A DNA stretch of 50,986 bases from Opitutaceae bacterium (GTDB lineage Bacteria > Verrucomicrobiota > Verrucomicrobiia > Opitutales > Opitutaceae), in NCBI GenBank assembly GCA_014879845.1, contig JACSRI010000104.1:1-50986 (forward strand), read 5' to 3'. Every line of letters starts with the position of its first letter. Within the stretch, counting starts at the first letter, position 1. The position numbers were made by a program, and so were the translations under genes. Below, piece by piece: positions 25,699 through 34,943 of the stretch. The notes beneath the pieces are model-generated. The model was given only the letters and a program-made list of their open reading frames with translations, made no database searches and was not told the origin of the DNA.

Positions 25699-25713
25699 GC
25701 GCGCCTGACTTTC

Positions 25714-26544
25714 ATGGATCAAACGAACAAACCACCCTTTGCCCGGCGTCTCGCAGCCTCCTGCCTGACGATCATGCACGCCGTCCTGCCCAAGAGCTTG
25801 TACGACCGGGTCTACTTCTTCCTTTTCCCGCGCTACAAGGCCCGGCTCAGGCGCCAGTACCGTGATCGCGCCCTGCGCAAGCCCAACGCCGACCCCGAGA
25901 AGATTGCGACGGTCTTCAAGTGCCTCGAGTTCTCGCTCGTCGGATCCGAAGGGATGGAAGCCACCTATGATTGCACGCGTCGCGTGATCCGGGAAAACGT
26001 CGCGGGCGACCTCGTCGAGTGCGGCGTGGCCCAGGGCGGCAGCGCGCTCCTCATCGCATTGGTAAACGCGAAGTTCGGCGGCAGCCGCAGGCAGCTCTGG
26101 CTATTTGACTCGTACGAGGGTCTGCCGGATCCGACTTCCGAAGATTATAAGGATGGAAAGACCGGGACCCATATCCGACCGTTGCCGAAGGGCTCCTGCC
26201 TCGGGACGATCGGCGATGTCAGCCGCCTCCTTTTCGAGCAGCACAACATCCCGCGCAATTCCACGCACCTGGTGAAGGGTTGGTTTCAAGACACACTTCC
26301 CGTCACGCGCGACAAGCTTGGGGCAATCGCGCTGCTTCGACTCGACGGCGACTGGTACGAGTCGACCAAGGTGTGTTTCGAAAATCTCTATGACAAGGTC
26401 AGCCCGGGAGGCTTCGTCATCCTTGACGACTATTTCAGCTGCTACGGCTGCAAGCGCGCGACCGATGAGTTCCTCGCGGCCCGGGGCACGCCGTTCCCGA
26501 TCATTCCCGACGGGCGCGGTGGGGCGTTCTTCCAGAAACTCTGA
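25714..26544 (+). CDS. TylF/MycF-family sugar O-methyltransferase
   Basis: A 276-residue macrocin-O-methyltransferase-like enzyme that uses SAM and a divalent metal to methylate a sugar hydroxyl. The SAM loop is DLVECGVAQGGSALLIAL and the acidic strand-2 motif is LWLFDSYEGLPDPTS. Metal and substrate residues lie in LLRLDGDWYESTKVC and GGFVILDDYFSCYGCK. The N-terminal 40 residues (ASCLTIMHAVLPKSLYDRVY) are hydrophobic and basic and may associate with the membrane. It lies between a GT4 and the initiating transferase. Methylated sugars are common in O-antigens, and this enzyme likely modifies one residue. Confidence 0.92.
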   Translation: MDQTNKPPFARRLAASCLTIMHAVLPKSLYDRVYFFLFPRYKARLRRQYRDRALRKPNADPEKIATVFKCLEFSLVGSEGMEATYDCTRRVIRENVAGDLVECGVAQGGSALLIALVNAKFGGSRRQLWLFDSYEGLPDPTSEDYKDGKTGTHIRPLPKGSCLGTIGDVSRLLFEQHNIPRNSTHLVKGWFQDTLPVTRDKLGAIALLRLDGDWYESTKVCFENLYDKVSPGGFVILDDYFSCYGCKRATDEFLAARGTPFPIIPDGRGGAFFQKL

Positions 26545-26572
26545 CAACACAACCTCCAGACCAGGCGGCGCG

Positions 26573-27187
26573 ATGCTTGCCAAACGCGTTTTCGACCTGA
26601 TCGTCGCCGGCATTCTCCTGGTAGTCACGCTGCCTATTTGGATCGTGATCATCATGGGTGTCCTCGTGTCTTCGCCCGGTCCGATATTCTATCGGGGCTT
26701 GCGCACCGGCCGGCATGGGCGCCCGTTTCGCATCCTCAAATTCCGCACGATGCGCCCCGACGCCGAGCGTGTCGGGGGAGGCACGACCGCATTGAACGAC
26801 CCCCGTGTCTTTCCGTTCGGCCGCCTGCTTCGCTACGCCAAATTGGACGAGTTGCCCCAACTCATCAACGTCCTACTCGGAGAGATGAGCATGGTCGGTC
26901 CACGGCCGGAACTGCCCGTCTACACCGATCGCTACACGGCGGAGGAGCGGGAGATCCTCGCCGTCCCGCCCGGGATCACCGACTACAGTTCCATCCGCTT
27001 CAGCTCCCTCGACACCATCGTCGGCGCGCAAGACGCGGACCAGAACTTTGAGACAAACGTGCTCCCGGAGAAGAATCGACTGCGTCTCGAGTACGCCCGC
27101 AATCGCACATTCTTCGGCGACCTGGCCATACTCGCGCTGACGGTGCGCTGCGTGCTCCTCAAGCTGTTCCAGCGACGCGCGTCATGA
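26573..27187 (+). CDS. Initiating phosphoglycosyltransferase (bacterial sugar transferase, PglC type)
   Basis: A 204-residue small monotopic phosphoglycosyltransferase that moves a sugar-1-phosphate onto undecaprenyl phosphate and so starts repeat-unit assembly. It has one N-terminal re-entrant hydrophobic helix (FDLIVAGILLVVTLPIWIVI). The family motifs LRTGRHGRPFRILKFRTM, LDELPQLINVLLGEMSMVGP and GPRPELPVY follow, and the Asp-Glu pair lies in the LDELPQ region. The C-terminus is short, as in PglC/WcaJ catalytic cores. An in-frame open stretch reaches back to 26318, but the ATG at 26573 fits the family start. Coupled to the next gene by ATGA. The WbpM-type dehydratase in the same operon suggests a 6-deoxy amino sugar as first residue. 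Confidence 0.95.
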   Translation: MLAKRVFDLIVAGILLVVTLPIWIVIIMGVLVSSPGPIFYRGLRTGRHGRPFRILKFRTMRPDAERVGGGTTALNDPRVFPFGRLLRYAKLDELPQLINVLLGEMSMVGPRPELPVYTDRYTAEEREILAVPPGITDYSSIRFSSLDTIVGAQDADQNFETNVLPEKNRLRLEYARNRTFFGDLAILALTVRCVLLKLFQRRAS

Positions 27188-28152
27188 CCGCAAGTGACAC
27201 GTCAGCGAACATGAGCTGGGATGCCGCACCCGGAATCGGTTTCGGATGCTGCCCCATGGGAGGTCACGGCTGGGGCAAGGTCGACGAACAGCAGCTGGTC
27301 GACGCCGTCCACACCGCCCTGGACCTCGGTATCCAGCTCTTCGACACGGCCGACGTGTATGGGCTTGGCGCGTCCGAGACCATCCTGGGTCGCGCGCTCG
27401 CCGGCCGACGACATGAGGCGGTCATCGCCACGAAGTTCGGCGTGCGCTACGAGCACGGCAAGTCTCGTTATGACAACTCGCGTACCTGGATACTTCAGGC
27501 GGCCGAGGCCAGCCTTCGCCGCCTTCATGTCGACGTTATCGATCTCTACCAGATGCATTATTGGGACGGTACCACGCCGCTGCCCGAAATCGTCGGAACG
27601 CTGCAAGACCTGACAGTGGCTGGGAAGATCCGCGCGTGGGGCATCACAAACCACTCTCCCACCGACGCCGCACTGAGCCAATCGGGGCTTCGGTGCAAGA
27701 CATACAGCTTTCAATACAGCCTCGTCCAGAGGCAGGCGGAAAGGGAGATCCTGGCGCACCAGCACGCCGGCCGACAGGTGTTTCTCGGCTGGGGCAGCCT
27801 CGGCCAAGGTATACTCTCCGGCAAGTATCAGGATCTTTCGCAGCTGGACCCGACCGACCGTCGCCACCGGGAGGTCTATGCCAACTTCCACGGAGATCGG
27901 TTCGCTGCCGTCCAGCGCCTGCTCGCCGGCATGCAAACGATTGCTGCCGAAATCGGCGTCGCAACTCTCTCGCAGCTCGCCCTCCGCTGGGTGATCGACC
28001 GGATCCCCCGCTCGATCGCACTCGTCGGCATCAAGCGTCCGGAACAAATTCGCGATGCTGCCGGGTCCCTGGACTTTAGGTTGGAGCCCGCCGTTCTCGC
28101 GCGGTTGGATGCGTTGTCCGCGGATTTTGAGTCCGCCCCTCGTCAACGATGA
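27184..28152 (+). CDS. Aldo/keto reductase
   Basis: A 322-residue NADPH-dependent TIM-barrel reductase. The catalytic tetrad is visible: D54 and Y59 in LFDTADVYGLG, K84 in VIATKFGVRY, and H125 in YQMHYWDG. KIRAWGITNHSP and LVGIKRPEQIRDAAG (cofactor site) are typical, as is the length. It overlaps both neighbours by ATGA and sits between the initiating transferase and a split transketolase. In this setting it more probably reduces a keto or aldehyde sugar intermediate than serves general detoxification. Substrate unproven. Confidence 0.93.
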   Translation: MTASDTSANMSWDAAPGIGFGCCPMGGHGWGKVDEQQLVDAVHTALDLGIQLFDTADVYGLGASETILGRALAGRRHEAVIATKFGVRYEHGKSRYDNSRTWILQAAEASLRRLHVDVIDLYQMHYWDGTTPLPEIVGTLQDLTVAGKIRAWGITNHSPTDAALSQSGLRCKTYSFQYSLVQRQAEREILAHQHAGRQVFLGWGSLGQGILSGKYQDLSQLDPTDRRHREVYANFHGDRFAAVQRLLAGMQTIAAEIGVATLSQLALRWVIDRIPRSIALVGIKRPEQIRDAAGSLDFRLEPAVLARLDALSADFESAPRQR

Positions 28153-28970
28153 CACTCTCCACGCAGCAGTTGGTCGAACTGTCCCGCCGTATCCGCATAC
28201 ACGTCCTGCGTATGACGAGCCGGGGTGGCAGTGCGCACGTCGGTGCGGGATTCAGCATCGCCGACATCCTCGCGACGCTCTACGGCAACGTCATGCGCCA
28301 CGATCCGAAAAACCCTCGCTGGGCGGATCGCGATCGGTTTGTCCTGAGCAAGGGTCACGCGGGGGCGGCTGTCTATGCGACACTCGCCGAAGTGGGTTAC
28401 TTTCCGACCGAACAACTTCAATTGCACTACCAGGACGGCTCGATCTTCTCCGGGCACGTAAGCCACAAGGGAGTCGCCGGGGTCGAGCTCTCAACCGGAA
28501 GCCTGGGACACGGTCTCGGAGTCGGCGTCGGCATGGCCAAGGCCCTCAAACTTGCGGGAAAGGCGGCGCGCGTCTTCGTGCTCCTCTCCGACGGAGAATG
28601 CGACGAGGGCAGCATCTGGGAGGCAGCGCTCTTCGCCCGCCACCACGAATTGGACAATCTTGTCGCACTTGTGGACTACAACAAAATCCAAAGCCTCGCG
28701 CCGGTCGCGGAGACATTGGGACTCGAGCCATTTCGGGCCAAATGGGAGAGCTTTGGCTGGTCAGCCTGTGAGGTGAACGGGCATGACCATCTGGACCTGC
28801 AGCGCGCACTTGCCGCGATGCCCGTGCATCAAGGCCGTCCGAGCGTCGCCATCGCCCACACCACCAAGGGCAAAGGCGTTTCGTTCATGGAGAACACCGT
28901 GCTCTGGCACTATCGAACGGCGCGGGGCGACGAGTTTGACCGCGCGCTGGCAGAACTGGAGCGAAGCTGA
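28149..28970 (+). CDS. Transketolase, N-terminal (TPP-binding) subunit
   Basis: A 273-residue half-transketolase. It carries SAHVGAGFSIADILATLYG and DRFVLSKGHAGAAVYATL (His residues for TPP and substrate). TGSLGHGLGVGVGMAKALK follows, then the TPP motif from LSDGECDEGSIWEAA to LVDYNK, about 30 residues, which is complete. It is coupled to the AKR before it and to the C-terminal half after it. Split transketolases in polysaccharide loci are thought to make unusual sugars by moving two-carbon units; central metabolism is the alternative. The tight operon position favours a pathway-specific role. Confidence 0.93.
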   Translation: MTLSTQQLVELSRRIRIHVLRMTSRGGSAHVGAGFSIADILATLYGNVMRHDPKNPRWADRDRFVLSKGHAGAAVYATLAEVGYFPTEQLQLHYQDGSIFSGHVSHKGVAGVELSTGSLGHGLGVGVGMAKALKLAGKAARVFVLLSDGECDEGSIWEAALFARHHELDNLVALVDYNKIQSLAPVAETLGLEPFRAKWESFGWSACEVNGHDHLDLQRALAAMPVHQGRPSVAIAHTTKGKGVSFMENTVLWHYRTARGDEFDRALAELERS

Positions 28971-29890
28971 TGCGCGACCGTTTCATCAAGACCCTGTGTT
29001 CCCTCGCGGAAAACGATCCGAGGATCATGCTGATCACCGGCGATCTCGGCTTCGCGGTGCTCGACGAGTATCGGCGGCGATTCCCGCTTCAGTTCATCAA
29101 CGCGGGTGTCGCCGAGCAGAACATGACGCTCGTTGCCACCGGCATGGCCCTCGAGGGGCATATCGTTTTCACTTACTCGATCGGCAATTTTCCGACGCTG
29201 CGGTGCCTGGAGATGATTCGCAACGATGCGGCCTACCACGGCGCCAACGTCAAGGTCGTCTCGATCGGCGGAGGCTTCAGCTACGGGCCCCTGGGAATCT
29301 CGCATCACGCAACCGAAGATCTCGCGATCATGCGGTCGCTGCCGGACGTCACCTGCGTATCTCCGACAGGGTTACAGGAGGTCGAGGAGGCAACGCGGGC
29401 CATCGCAAGCCACCCGGGAACCTGCTTCCTGCGTCTCGACAAGGACCCTGGCGTCGACGGTCCGACACGTTCAGAGTTTCTGCTCGGCCGGCCGCGCGTC
29501 GTGCGGCAGGGGCGGGATGTGGCTTTCATCGTCACCGGAGGGATCCTGTCCGAGGTCGTCAAGGCGGCCGGCGAACTCGAGCGCCAGGGCGTTTCCTCCA
29601 GCATTTACGCCGTGCATACGCTCAAGCCGTTCGACCCGACGGAGATCATCGCTGCCTCGAAAACGCACGGCGCAGTTGTGACAGTCGAGGAACATACGGT
29701 CCATGGCGGTCTCGCGGGACTCATCCTGGAGTCCCTCGCCGATGCCCAGGCCTTGCCGGGAAAATTCCTCCGGATCGGGCTCGAGAGTTGTTTCTCAAGC
29801 GTGGTTGGCAGTCAGGGGTTCCTCCGTACAGCGTATAGGATGGACGCAGCCGCCATCGCCGCGCGAACAACAAAACTGCTTGGAAGCTAG
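28970..29890 (+). CDS. Transketolase, C-terminal (pyrimidine-binding) subunit
   Basis: A 306-residue partner of the preceding gene; its ATG shares one base with that stop codon (TGATG). The catalytic Glu that activates TPP lies in INAGVAEQNMTLVATGMAL. FSYGPLGISHHATEDLAIM and PGTCFLRLDKDPGVDG follow, then a C-terminal regulatory fold (VAFIVTGGILSEVVKAA, VTVEEHTVHGGLAGL). The N- and C-subunits together reconstitute a complete enzyme, so both should be active. Confidence 0.93.
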   Translation: MRDRFIKTLCSLAENDPRIMLITGDLGFAVLDEYRRRFPLQFINAGVAEQNMTLVATGMALEGHIVFTYSIGNFPTLRCLEMIRNDAAYHGANVKVVSIGGGFSYGPLGISHHATEDLAIMRSLPDVTCVSPTGLQEVEEATRAIASHPGTCFLRLDKDPGVDGPTRSEFLLGRPRVVRQGRDVAFIVTGGILSEVVKAAGELERQGVSSSIYAVHTLKPFDPTEIIAASKTHGAVVTVEEHTVHGGLAGLILESLADAQALPGKFLRIGLESCFSSVVGSQGFLRTAYRMDAAAIAARTTKLLGS

Positions 29891-29906
29891 ATGATCGGAG
29901 CATCTG

Positions 29907-31946
29907 ATGGACCCCATCCCGCGAGACTGCAGTACCCCGGTGCGTAGCACATTCTCACAAACCCTGCGTCAGATCTATCTCCTCGGCGCCTACGCCCTAG
30001 GTTTGACCGCATGCCTGTGGCTGGCGTTCCAAGTTCGCTTCGATTTCAACGTCCCGCCCGAATATCTCGCCCGCGCGTGGCTGATTTTCGGTGGAATGAT
30101 CGGGACCAAGCTCATTCTGCTCTTCGCGTTTGGCCAGTTCGGCTCGCTGTTGAGTTACTTCGGGTTCCATGACCTCGCGAAGCTGCTCTTTACCTGCATT
30201 GGGGCAGCTCTGTTGGCCCTCGGAGTCTGGTTTTGGGGCGGCATCGCCTACGCACCTCCCCGCGCAGTGATCGTCACGGACCTCCTGGTTTCGTTCCTTT
30301 TCCTCTGTGGGTTCAGACTTTCTTTGCGACTTGTTCGTGAAGGCTACTTTTACCATGGCGCACGAACCGGGAGGTGGAGGCGGGTTGCCATTATAGGCGC
30401 TGGCGATGTCGGCGCCTCCCTTGCTCGTGATCTTCAGATGCGACGTGGATTGGGCATGAAGCCGGTCGCGTTCTTCGATGACGCGCCGCAGAAATGGGGC
30501 ACGACGATACACGGGGTCATTGTCGAAGGCGCCCCCGAGATCCTTCCTGATTTCCTGATCCGACAGCCGATTGACGAAGCAATCATCGCGATGCCCAGCG
30601 CCTCAGCGAGACGGATTCGGGAAGTAGTGGCCGTTTTGAACAAGCTGCACCTTCGATTCGAAACTGTGCCGTCTTATGAGCAGATGCTCACCGGCAAGGT
30701 CAGAACTTCACAAATCCGTCCCGTCGAAATTCAGGATTTGCTTGGTCGAAGCCCCATCAACCTTTCTACCGATCGAATTCGTGATTTGGTAAACGAAAAA
30801 GTTGTGCTCGTCACTGGGGCAGGTGGGACGATCGGCGGCGAGCTTTGTCGACAAGTTGCGGCGAACAATCCACGGCAACTCATACTCGTCGAACGCAGCG
30901 AGTTTCTACTCTTCACCATTGAGCAGGAACTTCGGTCTACGGGGCTGGGGTCGACGATCGTGCCTGTAGTCGCAGATATTCTCGATCCGATCCGCATGGA
31001 GGGGGTGTTCGAGCGCTATCGGCCAAACCTCGTGTTTCATGCAGCGGCGCACAAGCACGTGCCGATGATGGAGCATCAACCGGCGGAGGCGTTTCGAAAC
31101 AACACGATTGGCAGTCGATGGATCATGGAGCTGTCCATGCAGCACGGCGTAGAGCGGTGCGTGATGATTTCAACCGACAAGGCGATCAATCCGACCAACG
31201 TAATGGGCGCCACAAAACGCCTTGCCGAACTCTACATGCAGGCCCTGCAGGCGGCGCTTCGAGCCCCGACTATCGACGGAACGGAGGGACGGCAGGGCAA
31301 TCAAACTCCTGAGGGCAACGGACCACGGACTACAGACAGCGAGGCTGAAGACATTGCTCCGACCGGCCTCGCCGATCGGCCATCTCCGATTGCTCGCCCT
31401 CCGCAGGCTGCAACGAAGTTCATGGCCGTGCGGTTCGGCAACGTGCTCGGTTCGTCGGGAAGCGTGATCCCCACATTCAAGAGGCAGATCGCCGCGGGCG
31501 GGCCGGTCACCGTGACGCACCCGGATGTCACTCGCTACTTCATGACCGTGAATGAGGCGGTCGGTTTGGTGCTGCAGAGCGCTACGCAGGGTGAAGGTGG
31601 CGAGATCTTCGTCCTCGATATGGGCCAGCCGATGAAGATCATCGATCTCGCGAAACAATTGATTGAACTCAGCGGACTGGAGCCGGAGAAAGACATCGAG
31701 ATTCAGTTCACCGGTCTGCGCCCGGGCGAGAAGCTCTATGAGGAGCTGAATCACACTTCGGAAAATTTCGCTACAACGGATCATCCAAAAATCATGCGGT
31801 TCATCAGTCAGCCGCTGCCGCTCGGGCCGCTGCGTGCCGAACTTGATCGCATGCTGGCCGAGGCGCCCTCCATGGATCCCCAGCGCGTGAAGTCGGCGAT
31901 CAAGACCTTGGTACCTGAGTACGAGCCCTACATGGCGATGTCCTGA
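29907..31946 (+). CDS. Membrane nucleotide-sugar 4,6-dehydratase, WbpM/PglF type, with internal insert
   Basis: A 679-residue enzyme that converts UDP-GlcNAc-type donors to 4-keto-6-deoxy sugars. It has four N-terminal membrane helices (20-150), a first Rossmann region (VAIIGAGDVGASLARDL), and the catalytic SDR domain from VVLVTGAGGTIGGELCRQV. HAAAHKHVPMMEHQP is present, and MISTDKAINPTNVMGATKR is the active-site segment. After YMQALQ an extra stretch of about 55 low-complexity residues (449-503) precedes the conserved KFMAVRFGNVLGSSGSVIP. The downstream GLRPGEKLYEEL is intact, so the frame is preserved. A GGAG seven bases before the ATG is one of the few clear ribosome sites in the window. 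Likely supplies the sugar used by the initiating transferase and the second DegT enzyme. Confidence 0.95.
   Translation: MDPIPRDCSTPVRSTFSQTLRQIYLLGAYALGLTACLWLAFQVRFDFNVPPEYLARAWLIFGGMIGTKLILLFAFGQFGSLLSYFGFHDLAKLLFTCIGAALLALGVWFWGGIAYAPPRAVIVTDLLVSFLFLCGFRLSLRLVREGYFYHGARTGRWRRVAIIGAGDVGASLARDLQMRRGLGMKPVAFFDDAPQKWGTTIHGVIVEGAPEILPDFLIRQPIDEAIIAMPSASARRIREVVAVLNKLHLRFETVPSYEQMLTGKVRTSQIRPVEIQDLLGRSPINLSTDRIRDLVNEKVVLVTGAGGTIGGELCRQVAANNPRQLILVERSEFLLFTIEQELRSTGLGSTIVPVVADILDPIRMEGVFERYRPNLVFHAAAHKHVPMMEHQPAEAFRNNTIGSRWIMELSMQHGVERCVMISTDKAINPTNVMGATKRLAELYMQALQAALRAPTIDGTEGRQGNQTPEGNGPRTTDSEAEDIAPTGLADRPSPIARPPQAATKFMAVRFGNVLGSSGSVIPTFKRQIAAGGPVTVTHPDVTRYFMTVNEAVGLVLQSATQGEGGEIFVLDMGQPMKIIDLAKQLIELSGLEPEKDIEIQFTGLRPGEKLYEELNHTSENFATTDHPKIMRFISQPLPLGPLRAELDRMLAEAPSMDPQRVKSAIKTLVPEYEPYMAMS
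31251..31415 (+). other. In-frame insertion inside the WbpM-type gene, repeat-like
   Basis: These 165 bases encode about 55 residues rich in Gly, Thr, Pro, Glu and Asp that separate two normally adjacent conserved segments of the dehydratase. The DNA contains GGACCACGGACTACAGAC and GGCCATCTCCGATTGCTC, reminiscent of intergenic sequence in this window such as CTCCGATCTCCCATCTCCC at 5552-5570. It looks like an intergenic repeat that landed in frame. Boundaries are approximate, placed by comparison with the family consensus from memory. Confidence 0.6.
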
Positions 31947-32096
31947 GCACGCAAAGGCAGGAAAGCTGGAGCAGCGGTCCAGCGATTCGCTGGTCTGCGA
32001 ATCCCCTGTTCGGTGCCGTCCGCGAGCGGGCGTTCCACGATGAACGGGACACTTTCGACTCGCGCGGCGATCGGTTTTCTCAGGCTCTAGGGGCTT

Positions 32097-33500
32097 ATGG
32101 TTTCCGAGACCGCCCCTCTACCTGACGATTCCATCGACATTGCTGACCTGATCCGGCGCGTGAAGCGCGGGTTGCCGCGCACGCTCGCGCTGACGCTGAT
32201 TGGCGTGTCACTTGGTATTGCCCTCACCGTCATCCTGCTGCGCGCCCAAACGCCGGTAACCACCCTGCGCGTCGCCTTCGGATTTCCGGGAGCCGAACGC
32301 GGAGCCTATCCCAACACCACCAAGTTCCAGCCCGATGACGTCCTCGCACCGGACGTGATCAATGCCGCGCTGCAACGCCTCGGACTGGCGGACTCGTCGG
32401 GTGAACTTTCCGCCAGGCTGCGCGGCTCCATCACGATCACCGGCCTCGTTTCCCCGACGATCATGAAGGAGCGGGACCGCCTCCGCGCCGCCGGACAGCA
32501 GGTGCCTCCCTACATCCCCGACGAGTACGAGCTTTCTCTCTCGCTGCCGAGGAGCCACCCCCTGGACATGCGCCAACGTGGGCTCCTGCTGACCGAGATA
32601 GTCAGCGCCTATCAGGACAAATTCCGCCGAACATTCGTCCAAATCCCGCCGCAGTTCGGGAGCGCGTTCGAACAGCTCAAGAACGCCGATTTCGTCGACT
32701 ACGAGCTCGTGCTGAACAAACAAATGCAGCAGGTGCAGGCTTATCTCGTGCAGCAGGCATCGCAGGCCAAACAGTTCCGCTCGCCGACCAGCAACCTCTC
32801 CTTTGAAGACCTGCGACGACAGGCGGAACTGTTCACCCAGGTGCGCATGAATGAGGTCCTGGGTCTCATCTACCTGGGCGGACTCTCCAAGGACCGCGCG
32901 CGCGCGATCGCGAACATGGACTATCAGATTCGCATCCTGGAGGAGCGCGAATTGCGTGCCAAGGAGGAGGAATCCGTCGTCACCAGCCTTCTTTCGAAGA
33001 CGCAGGCGCGCGCGCAAAACTACGTCGTCGCCGCCAAGTCCGAGGTGCCGCAGTCCCCCCAGACTATCCTGGACCAGGGCCTGATCGACGCGCTCCTTGC
33101 CAACGATGCCTACAACTTCCTTGTGCGTCGGGCCCTGGACGCCGGCCTTGCCGTCAAGGCCATCGAGGCGGAGAAAGCGCTCGTGGTCGAACGACGCAAG
33201 CGGATGGAGACGTTCCTGAAAAGCGAAGACGCAGATCGGACTGCGGCCATCGCCCGCACCAACGAGGCGCTCGTCTCGCTCGAAAAAGACTACCGTGCGC
33301 TGCTGGAGAATATCCGCGTGTGCATGGAGGACTATGCCCGCCAGGAGTACGCGGATTCGGTCCGCGTGACCCGCCAGGCGATGACGAAGTCCTGGCTGAT
33401 GTCGATCATCCTGGGCGCGATCATCGGCTGCGGCATCGGTATGCCGCTCGGACTGGGCATCAGCCTGCTCGATCTCGGGAGAAGGCGGCAGGCGGCCTGA
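32097..33500 (+). CDS. Wzz-like chain-length determinant / polysaccharide co-polymerase
   Basis: A 467-residue protein with the two-helix layout of Wzz proteins. An N-terminal segment (DSIDIADLIRRVKRGLP) is followed by a membrane helix near 30-50. A long periplasmic region then includes coiled-coil stretches (about 200-300 and 350-430, e.g. RIRLEERELRAKEEE-like repeats). A second helix near 438-460 (SIILGAIIGCGIGMPLGLGI) precedes a short basic tail. There is no C-terminal tyrosine kinase domain. It would control polymer length in the Wzx/Wzy pathway. It follows a 150-base gap (31947-32096) with a small CCAGCG/CGCTGG hairpin but no gene. Confidence 0.85.
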   Translation: MVSETAPLPDDSIDIADLIRRVKRGLPRTLALTLIGVSLGIALTVILLRAQTPVTTLRVAFGFPGAERGAYPNTTKFQPDDVLAPDVINAALQRLGLADSSGELSARLRGSITITGLVSPTIMKERDRLRAAGQQVPPYIPDEYELSLSLPRSHPLDMRQRGLLLTEIVSAYQDKFRRTFVQIPPQFGSAFEQLKNADFVDYELVLNKQMQQVQAYLVQQASQAKQFRSPTSNLSFEDLRRQAELFTQVRMNEVLGLIYLGGLSKDRARAIANMDYQIRILEERELRAKEEESVVTSLLSKTQARAQNYVVAAKSEVPQSPQTILDQGLIDALLANDAYNFLVRRALDAGLAVKAIEAEKALVVERRKRMETFLKSEDADRTAAIARTNEALVSLEKDYRALLENIRVCMEDYARQEYADSVRVTRQAMTKSWLMSIILGAIIGCGIGMPLGLGISLLDLGRRRQAA

Positions 33501-33503
33501 GCA

Positions 33504-34772
33504 ATGGATGATCGGGCGCCCGCGGGCGGGCAGCCTACGTCGGAATCGCTTCCTGAGCCCGACGACGCTGACCAGCCACCACTCCCGGCAAAACGCCAGT
33601 GGTGGCTGGCTGCGCTGGCGTGGCTGTTGTCGGTTGGCGCGTTCTTCGTGCCGCAGCGGATTCCGCTCGAGTGGTATCCGCTCAACGAGCCGGGAACGGA
33701 TATCCACTATCTGGAGATCAAGTGTGCGTCCAACGCCGACGGCTGGGTGACTCTCTGGTACGACATCACCCATGGATGGAGCGATATTGACCAGATCAAG
33801 TTTCCCATTTCGCCGACGGAGCAGACCTACACCTACACGTTCCCGCTGCCGGACGCGCCGATGATCGGGCTCCGGCTCGATTCGGTCGCGAAGGGCGGTG
33901 CGTTTACCGTGCACCACATGCGGATCATCAACCGCCGCGGCGAGGAGGTCCGTGCCTTTCCGATCGAGTCGCTCGATGCTGTGCAGGGGATCGCGTCGGT
34001 CCGATCATTGCCACCGGGCTGGGTGATCACGTCGACGCCCGACGCGGCCATGGCCACCGTGCTCGTGGAGCCATTCTCGATGATTCAGCCAGTCGGGATG
34101 ACCGGGCGGAACATCCACCGCTGCCTGCTTTCGAGCGGCTACCTCGCGGGCATGCTTGTCATCCTCATGCTGGCCGTGACTTCGGCCTTCTGGCGGCCCA
34201 CGGGCTGGCGGGACTTCGTCGGGCACATCGCGTTGTTGGCTTTGGTCGCCGTCCCATTCTCGGCCGTCGGCAACCGCGGCCTGATCCGCAACACCGTCCG
34301 CTACGCCGCTTATGAGCCCGTGGAACGCCCGCCGCACCCCACGCTGGAGATCACGATCGTCGCCGATCGCACCTGCGAGACCCAACTCTATTGGGACACC
34401 GGCGCAGGATTCGCCGAGGAGGCTAGCCTTCATCGCTCGTGCGTTCGCGTCAACGAGCCACACGTGCTGCGGTTTCCCCTACCCGATCAGCCGCTGCAGA
34501 CCTTGCGCTTCGATCCGGCGCGCAGCCCGTGCGTCGTCAGCGTCCTCAAGGTCGCGCTGACGGATGGGAAAGGAAACACAGCGCGCGAGATTCCGCGCGA
34601 CGCTCTCATTTCGGTCAATCAGATCGTCTCGCTCACGCCGACATCCGAAGGCCTGCGCATCGAATCCGCGGCTGAGGCCAACGATCCTTATGTGCATTTC
34701 AGTGGCGAGGCGGTCGAAGCCATCAATACCGCCGCCGATGCGGTCCGGGCCGATGCTCGGAAGTCGCGGTAG
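33504..34772 (+). CDS. Membrane protein with two copies of a beta-rich module
   Basis: A 422-residue protein of unknown function. A helix near residues 33-49 precedes a first extracytoplasmic module (65-192). Two further helices (212-230, 240-257) precede a second module (278-405). The modules look like internal duplicates: TLWYDITHGWSDID with FPLPDAPMIGLRLDSV in copy 1, and QLYWDTGAGFAEEASL with FPLPDQPLQTLRFDPARSPC in copy 2. The same pattern recurs in the kinase-like protein at 37539 and the glycosyltransferase at 39004. It starts three bases after the Wzz-like gene, so the two are co-transcribed. A role in carbohydrate recognition during assembly or export is a guess. Confidence 0.8.
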   Translation: MDDRAPAGGQPTSESLPEPDDADQPPLPAKRQWWLAALAWLLSVGAFFVPQRIPLEWYPLNEPGTDIHYLEIKCASNADGWVTLWYDITHGWSDIDQIKFPISPTEQTYTYTFPLPDAPMIGLRLDSVAKGGAFTVHHMRIINRRGEEVRAFPIESLDAVQGIASVRSLPPGWVITSTPDAAMATVLVEPFSMIQPVGMTGRNIHRCLLSSGYLAGMLVILMLAVTSAFWRPTGWRDFVGHIALLALVAVPFSAVGNRGLIRNTVRYAAYEPVERPPHPTLEITIVADRTCETQLYWDTGAGFAEEASLHRSCVRVNEPHVLRFPLPDQPLQTLRFDPARSPCVVSVLKVALTDGKGNTAREIPRDALISVNQIVSLTPTSEGLRIESAAEANDPYVHFSGEAVEAINTAADAVRADARKSR

Positions 34773-34943
34773 GCACACGGGCGGGCCGGAGGGCTGTCCC
34801 TGCAGAACCGGATCGTGCGATGGAATCGATGCGCGGGGCTTGGGTGGCTCGGCTACGTTCTGATCATCCTGGTTTCAGGCTCCCGGCCAGTTGGGTCGTT
34901 CTTCCCTTGCCGTCGCGTTCGGCGACCTAGTGAATTCCGGTTG

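Noticed and set aside
32208-33917. 569-codon minus-strand frame across the Wzz-like gene
   Set aside because: Composition-driven shadow; the plus strand has the two-helix Wzz layout and coupled neighbours.
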